NCBI GenBank assembly: GCA_014549065.1 | Contig: JACDOX010000007.1 | Location: 9,159,648 to 9,223,647, forward strand | Reading direction: 5' to 3' | Length of the DNA: 64,000 nt | Source: Cardinalis cardinalis | Taxonomy: Eukaryota > Chordata > Aves > Passeriformes > Cardinalidae | In this document: piece after piece, positions 22,421 through 35,379 of the stretch | Numbering within the stretch: the first letter of the stretch is position 1 | Layout of the letters: each line of letters begins with the position of its first letter | The notes under the pieces: generated by a model | What the model saw: the letters and a program-made list of their open reading frames with translations, nothing else | What the model was told of the DNA's origin: nothing | The model's database searches: none | Translations under genes and position numbers: made by a program

Positions 22421-23600
22421 ACTTACCAATATATTATGCAAAAAAGGCAAGGGAAAGAGTACAAATGAGAAGGAAACAGACCCACACAATAAGGTTTTAC
22501 ATTAAATGATGCAATGAAACAAAGTTTTAGTGCACACTTTCAACCACACATCACCTCATATTACTAGAACAGAGGCTCATTTTCAGATTAAAGGAATATA
22601 ATTTTTAATTACAAGNGTAATTTAAATTAAAGAACATAAAATATTTTGTTTTTCTTTTCTCAAAGAATGCAATTTTCACTTATTTTGCTGTTTCCTTGCT
22701 CCCAGTAGGAATGGCTTGCTCAAATCAGATTGCATTTTGTATTTTTTTATATATTCTGGGGCAAGTCAGGAATAAATAGTCTCATCAAGGTGACAGAAAT
22801 TGGCTTCATTGGTTTCAGATAAAGTCAAAAGGATTTGGCCCCCCACTGATATTTTCTATAATCTGCATTCATCCAATAATGTTTTTTCTTTACTCTCATC
22901 ACTCTATAGGAAGCAACAAAAAGAAATCAGTCAGGATCACAATAAATGGCACAGAAAGAGAAACTGATTTTTGACTGCAGTTTTGCTGAGAATAAACTCC
23001 AGTTCTAAGTTCTATGGTCCCAAGATCTGGCAATGTAACTGCATTTGTATNTGTCTTACCAGGGAGTAAGTCCATTTTCTTGTGAGGAGCTGTGCAGTTA
23101 TTCTTCATAATTGTGACTGCCATGTGAAGAGTTACAGCCCATCGTTTTGGACATCTAGGGCCAGTTTCACATTGCGTGCACAGAGCATGCAGCAGGAACA
23201 CTGCAAACCGAACACTCAAGTCTTGTCTTTGTTCGAGTATGTTGCAGGCAATCAGGGAACTATTTCCTTAGTGTAACGAAGCAATAATTTACAAACATTG
23301 TGTTACATATCATATACCTAAACTGACAAAAAACTCTTACCAAGTATTTTTTCATCTCAAAGAAAAGATTGGAGTTTAATCTGACAGCCACAGCACTCAA
23401 TGGAACTCTGTCCATGGAGATGAGTTGGCTTCTTNCTCATCACTTCTTATCCTCTGTATAGCCGAAATGCCAAGAATCAATTTCAACCATCTCCTAAACA
23501 CATCTACACAATCTAATGATCACAGGATACTAGATGAAGAATACAAACACCTCAGACATTTTTCTCTTATTGCAGAATGCTATTTGTAATGCCATTTCTT
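22421..23600. other. Intergenic, nothing recognised
   Basis: AT-rich, no recognisable gene or repeat. The overlapping frames at 22,899-23,276 lack protein features. Confidence 0.5.
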
Positions 23601-24053
23601 GCCTAGGGTTAGGGTTGNGCCTAGGGTTAGCNTCTCCAAAACCACAGAGCCCACAGCTCCAGGCACACCGCAGCTGCCAAGGGGATCACAAGGGGAACAC
23701 AAAACTGCCACAGCATGGCTGCCTCCACCGCTTTTTCCTTGGGACCAGCCTTAGCCCGATGCTGCTTTTACTGCCTAGGGTTAGGCTTACTCCTATGGTT
23801 AGCACCTCCAAAACTACACAGCCCACAGCTCCAGGCACACCGCAGCTGCCAAAGGCATCCCAAGGGGAACGCAAAACTGCCACGACATGGCTGCGTCCAC
23901 CCAATTTACCTCAGGACCAGCCTTAGCCCAAGGCTGCTTTTACTGCCTAGGGTTAGGGCTACGCCTAGGGTTAGTGTCTCCAAAACCACAGAGCCCACAG
24001 CTCCAGGCACACCGCAGCTGCCAAAGGCATCCCGAGGGGAANGCAAAACTGCC
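23601..24053. repeat. 172-bp tandem repeat, 2.6 copies, with telomere-like hexamers
   Basis: Three landmark words recur exactly 172 bp apart: gcctaggg at 23,601, 23,773 and 23,945, and ctccaaaac(t/c)aca at 23,634, 23,806 and 23,978. Copies 1 and 2 differ at 22 of 170 comparable positions (about 87 percent identity), with no indels. Each unit opens with a cctagggttaggg-type segment containing TTAGGG/CTAGGG hexamers, then a GC-rich body with gctccaggcacaccgcagct. The array begins and ends abruptly in AT-rich DNA. The frames across it shift at each copy (172 is not a multiple of 3), so it is not coding. It looks like a small satellite or subtelomere-derived fragment. Confidence 0.95.
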
Positions 24054-26490
24054 TATTTCCCTTGGCATTAATAGGATAATATTGTACATTTCTCATTATC
24101 TCTTTTACATTGGAATAGGTTTCCTTTTTTTATTTTTAAATTTTCTTTTTTTTGGATCCTCTTATTCTGACTATGCCTTGAAAATACTTGCGGTCATTCC
24201 TAACACCAAGATATGCTTCTATCTTTTAGAGAGTATTGATTTTTTAAATCCTGTCATTTTGTTGCCTTCTGGCTGACATTTTTCACTATTAGGCCACTTT
24301 TTCAGTAAAACAGAAACATAGAGAAAACAGGCATTTTAANTAAAAAAGCTTACTACTGATTTATCTGAGAGTCACATCAGATATTTTTCTCCACCTAGCC
24401 CTATTAGAACCATTATTTCAAAAAGAATAGATAATTTATTGGATTTGGGTCCTAAACAAAAGAATTTCTGTATTTGCACTCTTTAGGAAGAGATTAGGCA
24501 TTTATATAACCGCCTGCACACACGAAGGATGTGAGCCAGAGCTTGCACTGACTGAAGAGCATCATNACCATTAACCTACAATTTACTTCAAGGCATCGCT
24601 TTCCCCGTGTCCCCATCTGGAGATGTTCCACTTTGTCTGAAACCACTGTGATAAAGAGTGGGCTTTTGACAATGACTCCANTGCTTGGAGTGGGGTCCAC
24701 TATAGTGTTTATGGCATTCTCACCACTCTACAAAATTGTCTGATTATGCTAGAAAAGGAAACGCTGTAAAGAGAAGAAATCAGGAATTTGTCCTTTCATC
24801 ACTTTCCAAATATTCCCTCTCCCAGTGATTAAAATAGTTCTTAAGGCCTAGAATTGTCTTTACTCCCCACAGTAAAAGAAGGGACTTGTGTGAACCAATT
24901 GTTGCCAAAGTGAAACACTGAACCACTGCAGATGGGGGGTCCATGGACCCTTCCATGCTCTCTGATGCTGATGCAGAACNGAGAGGACATGTCTGCACTG
25001 TCCCTTGTACTGGCATTAATGCAAGCAGGTGAATAGCCAGTTCCAACTGAAAGCTTAGAAAATCACTGATTAAGTTTTGGGCAGACCAGGTTGCAGAAAA
25101 GTATCCCCTCTGCCATGCAAAAGGGTGGAAGGGAATGCATGGCATATGGCCGAGGTGGAGGAAGGTACAGTAGCCCTCAGAGATGGCAGCTTTGGTATGA
25201 TAGTGCCTGACNATAATATTTTAAGCAGAATCAATAGCCTGTGGCTGGTATAAGAGAAGATCTAGTTCCTGTTCTTCTTCAAAATTTTTGCCCACAGTTT
25301 TCTAATCCCGTATTTCCAAACTGAAATTAATAATTTGCCTCAAAAAAATGCTGAGGATTCCAATGTCTTCAAAGACATGTTTAGACTACACTAAAAATTT
25401 AACCAGAAATTTCAGCTGGANATTAAACTGCAGATTTGGTACCTGTAAAGAAACTGCACCAAAACTGTTTTCAAATGGGAAAATCACACATTTTCCCATA
25501 TTATAATTACTTGCCCTCACACTCTTCAAGATTAATTAGATTTGTTTTAACTATTTCTTCAGGAAATAGAGGAAAAGAAGNGGAAAATAACTTGAACACA
25601 AGGAATAGAGTCTTAGTTAATTTCTGCCAAAACTTTAATTCTTCTACTTATTTTCTCTTTCCACAATACCTTTCCCTTAANGAAACATGTTTCTTTTTAC
25701 ATGTTGGCCCTACAAAATTCATCCTCCGCCTCTGACAGCTATTACATGCATAAGAACTGTGTTGCCTCTTTTAGAAGGAATTTTATTCTCAGTGTTGTGT
25801 GACTGGCAAGCAAATTCCACTTCATCTCTAGTTAGCTTTTAAAGTTTCAAAAAAAATTCTTATTTCCAATCTTGAATCCCCACAGTACANTAAAGGAAGA
25901 ATCATACCATTTAAAATTTCTAAACAAATCACTGTAAAGGTGTCATCATATTTAAGCTGGTGGACAAGAGCACTCAATTTCTGTGGCTTCCTGTGAGGGT
26001 ATATTCATTCCAACAGATATCCATACAGCTAAATTAAGAAAAAGAAAAGTCCATGCAATTTTTCCCCTTTAGTCTAATTTTCTTGCTCTTGCTACATAAC
26101 ATTGTAGTCAGGTAAGGATTAAAGATGCAATGTTTCTTCTGTGATGCAGAACAAGAGTGCTCTACTTAATCTGAAGTTGATTCTGAATTTTGGATTAATT
26201 CATCACACATAGCTATTAAGGGCACCACACCATCCCTCCTGCCGTGATAAAAATGAAACCAAAGTACACCCTGAAATCTTGTCCCTGGCAGACGAGTCAT
26301 TCTGGCTTCCAGAACAGGAGATGCACATGGAAGCCTGTCTCTGGAAACAATGACATGAGCTGCATTGCACTGTGAGTCTGCATCAGCGGTGCCGGAATTA
26401 AGGCAGATCTTGGAGTGATTTANGCTTATACATTTGAAATTAATTTTTCAAAAGCAGCTTAAAATAGCCCCTTAGAAACTCTTCAGGTTC
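24054..26490. other. Intergenic, nothing recognised
   Basis: AT-rich sequence. The frame at 24,780-25,145 (-) is open but lacks any recognisable domain. No named repeats. Confidence 0.5.
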
Positions 26491-26499
26491 TGAGATATT

Positions 26500-29000
26500 C
26501 TGTTGAGCTAGCATNGTCTCATTCTGAATTTATACAATATCCCCTGTATATTTCAACATCCTTCAGGCCTTCTTTAAGGACCTTTCTGAATTCTTCCCAT
26601 ACTTTTTGCATTTCTTGTTCTGTTTTTTGNTGGATCCCAGAGGATGTGCTGCTTACCCTCCTCAGCAGTTTTTCACAGCTGATATCAACTCCATAGTCCC
26701 CANAACTTCTCACACTACCTTCATTGTGTGAAAAGCAAAAAATCCTGAGACTGTTGTTTCTTCTGGTGCTTTTCTATGGGCTTTAGAACTAAGTGCGTCC
26801 CAGGCCTGTCTATACTAAATACAAAAACATCTTCATCACCCACAGCTGGCCCCAGAGTTCCTCCTTCCTACCCAATATATGTCTGTACTAAATGCCTCCA
26901 TCTGATATCACATTTGTGCTCTCCAGTTCAGTCTTAACTTTGTAGGTCTTTCTTCATAGGGNAAAAATTTCTTCTACTACAANCAACTCCAAAAGAAAAA
27001 AAACACANTCAAAAGCTGCNATGGCAGGTAATGCCTTTGGTAATAAATGCACTCTTTTTATCCTTATTCCCAGCCTGGGAAAAAAAATCTACTTTTTCCC
27101 CTCAATAATTGCAAATGCTTATACTCCTAGAAACACAGGGAAAGGTGCATATAAATGCTGTCCTGTAGACATAATACTGCTGATAAAGATCTTAAATACA
27201 GTTCAGTGAAACATAAGACTAGGACCTTCCTTGAGTCTTGGCTCTTGATATCACAAAAATTGTATCCTAAACCNGATTTAATAAATGTATTTGGTTTAAC
27301 TTCAAAGTTAAGTCTTTTTAACTGCAATGACTTCCCTGGAAGAACTAGAATAGCACTTAGGAATCTCATAATTTCAGACCTAAATGCATTTACAATCTTT
27401 TCATCTCTATTTCTTCTTATGCCAACACTGCCTTTTAATTAAAAAAGTTATTTCCCCTCACTGTGTTTACACACTTGATATATTTATAGATTGCAATGAT
27501 AGCCTCCCCTATACTACAGTCAGCTCATATAAACAAGTCAGTCTTCTGCAGTGTCCTTTCCAGAACTATGGGTTCTCTGTCTCTCTGGTCTTCTTAGCCT
27601 CTCTGTGCACCTGATGCCAATTCAGTCCATTGCTTCTGAGCAAAAATAAACACCTTCACTGTAAAGCCTTACAACATCAAAATCCAGCATTGGTAGCCCT
27701 TCTCCATCTCTATTGCCCGTCCCTGTAGTATTCCGAAAATCTTTGATATTGATGGACCTGTTGACTTTGTGCCAGTATCCTCTAATAGCTCCACCACAAT
27801 TTTGATGCTCAATCAGGAAAATTTAAAGGAAAATTTAACATTTGAAAGGATTGACTCAAAATTTCATGAGTAACATCTCAACTTTGTGTTTCAACCTGTG
27901 CCTTTCAGCNCTACCTGTTCCTGTCTTTGCTCACCTATTTCTCTTCCTTCTTACCTTCTTTACACCTTCTCCAGTAAGTCCCATTTTTCTCAATTTTGCT
28001 TGAGGTTTCCCANGTGGCACTTCTTCAGGCCCACTGATGCAAATCAAATTGGCAAAATCTACTCCCTCTGTCAGTCCCACAAGACTGGCTTTGATTTGTT
28101 CTTACTCACTTTACCTAATTTTCTTTTTCCTTTCAATACTTGATCATCTTTCCTCTCAAAAATATTACATACCCTTGAGGTTCCAAGGTCTGCAACAATT
28201 TTAATCATATTCACTTTGAAGTCCAGTTCCTACCCCAATCTTGTTCTCATCTGTTTTCTCTCAACAAGACTGTTGAAAGTCTTTCTTGCGATGTTTGAAN
28301 TGGACATTTCTTTGCCAGTTCTTTGAGATTGTTTGATTTCCCCCAGCTGAAATTCAATAACATTTCTTGAGTGTTACTCCTGTCTCAGTTGAAGATATTT
28401 CTGTTTCAATAATCTTATTAAAATTTCCATCATTTTGCCCCTAATAAAGCAAAAGCATCACATTATTTGAAACTGAATCNAAGTATTCACTTAGTTTTGA
28501 CACTAAACTGAAAATGCCTTCCATCTAGAGGTCAAAAAGTCATAGTGTAGCAGATTTACATCTTCTTTAGTCTTTGTCATTTGTCATGCTGTTCTCTGCA
28601 AGGTCTACTTCACATTGAGTCTCTTCCTGTTGTTAACATCCTCCTTGGAGTTCATCCAGTTAGCTCTGAAGTCCTTCCCCATACTTTTTTTATTGATTTG
28701 AGACGAATTTTAATAACATCAGCATCTTTGATTCAATGTTGAAGGCTCTGGGATTTCATTCTACATGGATTCAGTATCCAGTTCCCTTTATCTATTCAGG
28801 TTTACCTTCTTACATAGCTATAGTTCTTTTTATATTTAGCCTTACATTTAGCTAATGCTGAATTGACTTGTGATCACCAAACTAAGTTTTCTTTCCATTT
28901 TCCATTTCACTTAAATGTCCTTATCAGTAACCAAAATTAAGCCTAAAATGGTAACTTGCCCTGTTTTAGCAGTGAAATTTTGGTTGAATAAATAATTTGC
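26500..29000 (-). repeat. Pyrimidine-rich tract, possibly an eroded ancient LINE in minus orientation
   Basis: For about 2.5 kb the plus strand is unusually rich in C and T (ttcttctt, cctctgt and similar), as seen when A-rich LINE coding strands lie in reverse. Two places recall old amniote LINE words in reverse: 'tttatagattgcaatgatagc' (about 27,480-27,505; compare CR1 'tatagattgtaat...'), and 'cttgtgatcaccaaactaag' with 'aaaattaagcctaaaatgg' (about 28,867-28,950). No frame is intact. This is recall-based and weak, and some or all of it may be unique DNA. Confidence 0.3.
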
Positions 29001-29869
29001 TTCTATATAATATGGAATATCTGAATTATACCACACCTCTGACAGTTTATTTAGCAATTTCTATATTTTTGTGTCTCCTGCAAAACTGTTCAAACCTGTT
29101 TCATCTGTCATTTGTATCATGTTCTTGTTCCTGGCAGAAATCACCACTGTTATATTGCATCAGGACTTACACTACAGCAGAGGTGAGCAGATACTGTGCT
29201 TCAGTAAGAAAATCTTATTAAAATGCAAACATATGTTTAATTTATAAACGTAATGAGTAATGTTTTTTAAAAGATTCCTACTTCAGCTGCATAAAAACAA
29301 CAGAAATCTTCAATTTTATCAACTCTATCAATCTCAGAAATTATAGACTATAGGGAACCTCTATAACAAAGTGCTGACTCTCTCCCAAGATGTTTCCCCT
29401 GTAACAACAGAATATTTTTACAGACACTGTAAATTTTGCATGTGAAGATGGAGAATCCATTGCTTTCCATGATAACTTGAATTTGCCTATTTTTAATCTG
29501 AATTTTTTAACACAGGATTATACACTGAATATTACAAAATCCTCTTCTATTGGATATTTTCTCTTTTCTACCACACTGCCTTCATATCACATTTCAGTCT
29601 TCTTTTTGATAAACTAATTGAGCATTTCAAATTTAATATTTTAATGGTCTTGCTTTCCTCAGATTGCCTTCCTCAGTTTCCCCACATAGTTTCAAAAATA
29701 TGGACAGAGCTAGAGAGGACAATAACTTGGAAGAGTCTTAGTGACACTCCCATTTCTAATGCAACTTGCTATTCTCCTATTCATTTATACTGAACACCCT
29801 TATTAATTGTTTTGGGGTTTTTTTCCTGGAAGATTCATAGGAGGTTAGCAAGTCATTGCCATTATTGGC
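29001..29869. other. Intergenic, nothing recognised
   Basis: AT-rich, no feature supported. Confidence 0.5.
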
Positions 29870-29995
29870 ATATGTGTCACAGGGGAGCACTGGAGTTGTC
29901 AGCTCGCCCAGATAAAATGAGTGATGTTATTTCGGCCTTGTCCTCAGACAAAACACAAAGTATCAGTCACAAATGGGGCTGATGTGCTGTGCCCC
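29870..29995. other. Candidate conserved non-coding element
   Basis: A short high-complexity block (cactggagttgtcagctcgc, then cccagataaaatgagtgatg and ttatttcggccttgtcctca) that stands out from its surroundings by even composition and two CpGs. It includes a GATA-type agataa and a TGAGTGA motif. Conservation is not tested. Confidence 0.3.
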
Positions 29996-30104
29996 ACACT
30001 GATCCAGACTCTCTCAGGTGTTTTTTCAAAATGGTGAATGCACACACACCCACAACATGCAGAATATTAGATGCACACACAAGCACAGACGCTGCAGCTG
30101 CCTT

Positions 30105-30144
30105 GGGGGAGGGAAGAGCAGAGTGGGAGGGTGAGTAGGGAGGG
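30105..30144 (+). other. G-quadruplex-type motif
   Basis: Six G tracts occur within 40 bases: ggggg at 30,105, then ggg at 30,111, 30,125, 30,129, 30,138 and 30,142. The last four give ggg-a-ggg-tgagta-ggg-a-ggg, a canonical intramolecular quadruplex pattern with loops of 1, 6 and 1. It lies in an otherwise AT-rich desert, just after CA-rich runs at 30,042-30,085. Confidence 0.75.
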
Positions 30145-31805
30145 ATTGTCTCTCTCTGTTGTACAGTCTGAGAGTAAAGTTAGACATTAGATTAAAGAAT
30201 TAGAGACTGAAGCACCCTGCTGCTTGGCTGCACTACTGACTAACCTTAGAAAGGAAATGTTAATGTGGTCCCTGATAGGTGACTCACCTGAATGAAGGGA
30301 AAATGCTGTGACAGTAACAGCTAGTGAGTGTGAGTCAAAATTAATATTGCAAGATGAGATGTCTACTTTCCTGAATTTATAATTGCACAGCAATGAAAAT
30401 GTAATATTATAATTGTCAGATACTCTGCTTTTCCTGACTTGCTCTTGCTATAATTTTCAATGGTCACAATTTGTTTGAAATTGAAGTTCAAGAACTGCAA
30501 AACTCAAATGTCAATGGAGTTTTAAGCTGTCCTGCTACTAACACTATATAAACTGTAATTTTAACAGTAGATAAAGAATAGTAGAATAATCCTAACAGAA
30601 AACCATTAATCTAATTATTCTGTCCAGCAGAANATCACTTCCAGATATACCAATTTCTGTCAAACAAAAACTTTTAAAAGAGAACTACTACTGGCTTAGG
30701 AGAATACAGCACTTTGAGAAGAGAGTTTAACAGGGTAAAATTATCCCTATATGCAANAGTGTTTAAACCCTTTTGCAAGAAAACTTTGTTTGCCTCATGG
30801 ATTTTTTATTGACCTATGGTTTTTGTTTCAAAGACCACAAGCTCTGTATACATTTTAGTACTTAAAACATTGTGTCTCCATGTTCTGGACACTACAGAAG
30901 GGTCTCTAAAGAGCTTCATCTTAGTCTCTAAATGCACTCATTATGCACTTATGCAGCCTCAGGTTTTTCAGGGGCAAAGAAGTGAAGTTCACTGAAGAGC
31001 CCTTTGAAGTTTGGGTGGAATATTGCTGTTCCAGCAGTTAAGTGATGCATGGCACCTTCATCATTTTGCAGCTGTTGGAAAATCTCAGAAACAATAATGT
31101 TTTTGTCCACTGCACTTTTCTATGTTTTCAAAGAAGCAACATGACTTACCTTATGTTTAACTGCAAAGTATAAGTGCAGCCTGTAACAAATAAATGTAAG
31201 NGGTGTAGGCTGGAGCCCTGGGACACATATTACTTATACATATCTTGTTGGTAACAGAACATAAATACTTCACTAAAGTCTCCATTTGTAATTTGTGCTG
31301 AACGTTTCTGAACATATGAAATATGAATTACATTTTGTAATGGCCCTTTGTGTTGAGGTCTAGCGGGAAAATATTGTTCTCCATGAGACAAAGTAAATTG
31401 CAATGATTCCTGAAGGGACTTGACTTTTGTACAAGAAAATACATTTAATCTGACATAGTTACTCTAATGATCTCTCATGTTATCTTTTATTGAACACAAA
31501 ATGAGGTACAGCCATCAAAGTTTAGCATGCTACTGAGTGCACCATCATTAGAATACCAATATGGAGCTAAAGGGAGCTAAAGAGTTCTACCCTCTTTTAG
31601 GGGCTCACAAGTTCAGTGCAGTGCTCTGCGCCACCTGGTATTTAAGGGAGGGAGGCTTGCAAATTGTGGGTTTAGAAACACACACTCAAAAGAAGTTAGA
31701 AACCATCATTCTGTCTTCACATGTGTGAGGCATCAAGGGACCTTTAGAGAGGAGAGGGGTAAGAGGGGAAGGATCACTGACTTCAGCTACATACCAGGAC
31801 ATGCC
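30145..31805. other. Intergenic, nothing recognised
   Basis: AT-rich with no named repeat or gene. A small direct repeat of gagctaaagg occurs at about 31,563-31,582. Confidence 0.5.
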
Positions 31806-31809
31806 AGAG

Positions 31810-32085
31810 AAGGCCAGAGTTGGCCAGCAAAAGAATGATGGCAACAGGCTTGAGAGAAGGAAAATTCCAATTAGATATTAGGAAAGCTATTGCCCAGGGA
31901 GGCAATGGGATTTCCTTCTTTGGGGGATGCTCCAAACTCAACCAGAAAAGGCCATGTACAACGTGGCCAAAATTCAGACCTAGATCTCACTTCAAGGTCA
32001 GCCCTGGTCTGAGCAGGGGTTTGGGCCAAATGCCACCAGAGGTGCTTTCTGACCCACATGATTGCATAATTCTATGACCTTATTT
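31810..32085 (+). mobile_element. CR1 LINE 3' fragment, plus strand
   Basis: The order of CR1 3'-end landmarks is kept: aaaattccaattagatatta (LDIRK...), cccagggaggcaatggg, ttcaaggtcagccctggtctgagca, and the 3' end cataattctatgacc, equivalent to the CR1 'ttctatgattctatga' terminus. It has many substitutions, so it is an older copy. Only about 275 bases of the 3' end remain. Confidence 0.85.
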
Positions 32086-34689
32086 TATGATAACGTATCT
32101 ATTATGTAAAACCCTATTTCATCTGTAAAATGGAGTATATTTATCTATGAAAGAAGAATATTAATACAATATAGTTCCATGTAAAGAATAGAATATTGCT
32201 ATTGTCTTGTATTAGAAATATGACTAATAATATTTTTTTAAGTTAAAATTAGCCTTCAGCTAGTTATATAAGACTGAATCAACTTCAGCATAGGGTTTTA
32301 TTAGTTTTTTAAAATTTTAAANACATTCTTAATATACAAATTATTTTTATACATTAAATTCATATCTATTTTGCTATATCCATGATAGCTCTCTGTGCAT
32401 CNTATTACTTTTTCTAATCTCAGCATAGGATGAGACAGCACTGTGGAGAAATGGCAAGGCGGGAGGAGAATTTAAATGNATGTAATTGAAGCCTGCTAAG
32501 GGGACGCTTTGGAGATTTTTGGTTCTTTTTTTCAGTTGGGTTTTTTTCTGTATTTCTCCACAAAAAGGGATCAGACATTTTTCCTTTTTAATAATCTTAT
32601 TTGCAAAGCTTTGACCAACAACTTTTTTTTTTTACGTAGAAATACCACTCCAACATCAAAGCAAGCTCAGAAGAAACAGCTGCTGCCTGCACATTGATTT
32701 TAGCTAAACTAACACAAAGTGTTCCTGATATTTGGAAAGGCCTCTTGAAAAGCCCAGCATCACATGCTTGATAGTATACAGTTTCTCTCTAGGATTTTGA
32801 TGTTTGAAAAAAGATTTGGGAAACTGTCTAGCTTCCAGTGATATCCATCATAACATTAAAGATTAATNTCAGTTCAGTAATGATACTGTAATTCAGAGTC
32901 CCGTAAATGTTTGTGGCATTCATCCATTTGACTTTATGTCACATATGATAGCAGCAATTAAGTATTTTAANTATATAATGTTTGCTTGTTTTCATTATTA
33001 CAGCCTTTCAATATGTTAACTATTCTCTCATCCTTAACTTTTCATGAATGTGGTTTGGGGATAAAATTGGTTTGGGGTCTTTATTTTCATTCTGGGAGAT
33101 AAGGACATGAATAAAGTAAAAGTTTTCAAGTACAGAATTTGTAACTTATGCAAGACTTTACCTTACTCAGCTTNGACTTTAGAGAAGCTGGGAATAGATT
33201 AAAACTTGTCCTGCGTAGATTGGCATCGTTTTTTGTAGTAGTTTCTTATTCTTAGTTACTTTCAAGCTACTGAAGAATATAAAACATTTGAACATTGAAT
33301 CTAAATAGGCAGGAAGCAGGTGTATAACTTAAAGGGCAGTATTTAATTGAGGAGATGCACAACTCTTACTCAGCTCTGAGTTTTAGTATAAATATAATAT
33401 TCTCTGGAGAAGATTAAGGAAGGTCAGAAATATTTCTATCTCTATTGCTCTCATTTTTAATTAAAAAGCTGTTTGTATACTCTTTTCAATATTTTCTTTG
33501 ATTACTTAACTTAGTTAAATGCTGTTATTTCTTACTCAGAAAGCAAAAGTGGGAGTTTTGCATATTTTAAAAAGAAATTAAAACATGGAATTCTGGTAAT
33601 TTTTAAATGAAGCTCATTTAAAAGCTTTTAATAGCTATATTTCTTGGAAGAATTTTACTCACAAAAGTGCTCATTAATAATTTCCTGAACTTTTAATATA
33701 AATTGCAATTCCACAGAGTCACATTATTGTGGNATCCTGTAGAGATGCTTCCCCCAAATATTTCCCTGGTATCTTATCAGTAGCTTTGGGGGCTAGAAGT
33801 CATTAATTTTTTTACTTAATAGTCCCTGTGAGATTTTTCCTCTGTGACTTTGTCTGAAACTATTTTGAACCTGTACAAAATTTTGGCATTTACAACATCA
33901 ATCCATTTACACCACATGGCAATCAAGTCAGCAAACCTCAGCATCTGCCTGGTAACTGACTGCAGTATTCTTTTGAAAGCTGANTAGATTTTCTTTTCAC
34001 ATCATGACATGAGCCATGTACTCCCATGGTCAGCCCAAAACATGTTCTCTTTTTCATAAGTAATTAAATAAAATAAAAATNCCATTAAATTGATAGTTTT
34101 ATGAGTATATAATGCAATTTGACAACCAAAAATACTATTCAAAGCCAAATGATCATTTCCTTTAACCCTAAAAGCCTAAAAGTACAGACAGGACAAGGTT
34201 TGTAGGAATAACATAGACAAATTAACCTAGACCCCTTGTTCTAGCAAATGGTGTTACAAAGCTTGCCCTGCCAATTGAACTAAGGATAATCTAAAATTTT
34301 GCAGCTAAGGTCACCTCTAGAAATGTTTTTGTAGCATCTTGTTTGTCTCCTATTTTAAAACTTGACAGACNTTTCTGCCAATAAAGTGTAACAAAGAAAA
34401 GCAATATATAAAATATTTCTTTTACCAAGAGTAAAATGAAGCATAGCTACTTTTGAAACACACGAGAGGGAATCCAGTGGGGTTTCAGGTTTTTTTGTTA
34501 TGCCTTTGTAAATAGAAATAGCAAGAAATAAAAAGTTTGTTATGTATCACACACCATGCAGCAAAAATCTCACAGATCTTGAAGTGCCATCTTACCACAG
34601 AAGATATTAATTATCCACCAGAGATTTCACCAGAATAATCCCTATTTCTCAGCCTGGCCTAATTTAGCAGTCNCTCTCCTTGTCTCTAA
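32086..34689. other. Intergenic; small candidate conserved block near 32,880-32,995
   Basis: AT-rich DNA. Around 32,115-32,140 the words tttcatctgtaaaatggagt recall the 3' part of a MIR, but too little is left to call. At about 32,880-32,995 a cleaner stretch (gtttgtggcattcatccatt, gcagcaattaagta) resembles conserved enhancer sequence. Nothing else was recognised. Confidence 0.4.
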
Positions 34690-34930
34690 AGCACGTATAC
34701 ACTCAGCTTCACTTACATGTCAGATTATGTAACTCAGATTAGGCATTAAGCATATGTTTAAACCATTTGGGACTTTAATTAAGCAACTAGTGAAAAAGGC
34801 TGGCATCATAATGCTAGAATTCATTTTAACAGAAAAGCTTGGAAGCAAGAATTCCAGCTAGACGCTATGAAAGAAAACTGATACCATTAAGTCCAAATAC
34901 CATCAGAAATCTATATTTAATCAGTAATAA
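34690..34930. other. Candidate conserved non-coding element
   Basis: Balanced, repeat-free sequence with several paired-homeodomain-type words: gattatgtaactcagattag, ggcattaagcat, gactttaattaagcaac and aattcattttaac. The tttaattaag word is a strong homeodomain-type site. Enhancer identity is inferred from texture and from the expected proximity to the IRX cluster. Confidence 0.35.
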
Positions 34931-35379
34931 ATTAGTTCTGCTGATTTGAACTACAAGATCAGTAGTGCAATTAAAAACCCCAATAAACAAAAAATATATA
35001 GTTAAATAATAACATAGGGTTTCAACTAGGAAATTTATTTACCGAGGAAGATAGGCATACTAAGAATATATCAATTAATGTTTTATTGCAATCTGGTTTC
35101 AGGCCATAAATTTATAATTTTAACTATCCAACAGTGACAAAAATATCCCAGTAACTGTTATAAATCTGTTTCTATCAGGTAACAGAATCTGGAAAAGTTG
35201 ATGAAAAGTCAGAAGTGTAATAGTTAGTGGTTTTGTTTTAAGAGCAGAAAATAAATACTGATAAATTTTTTGAGTTATTTCCTTATTTTTAACTTTATCT
35301 AGAGACAACATTAAAAGTAGGATCTACTGAACTTAATCATTAAATCAGCAACTCTGCATCATTTTCACACAGAATTTCA
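34931..35379. other. Intergenic, nothing recognised
   Basis: AT-rich, no feature supported. Confidence 0.5.

Noticed and set aside
23534..24276. Overlapping plus-strand frames of 118-130 residues with internal similarity
   Set aside because: They are the 172-bp tandem repeat read in successive frames. The similarity comes from the DNA repeat, not from protein domains.
32100..32165. Possible second MIR fragment (tttcatctgtaaaatggagt)
   Set aside because: Only the 3'-end word is recognisable; no core region precedes it, so it may be chance.
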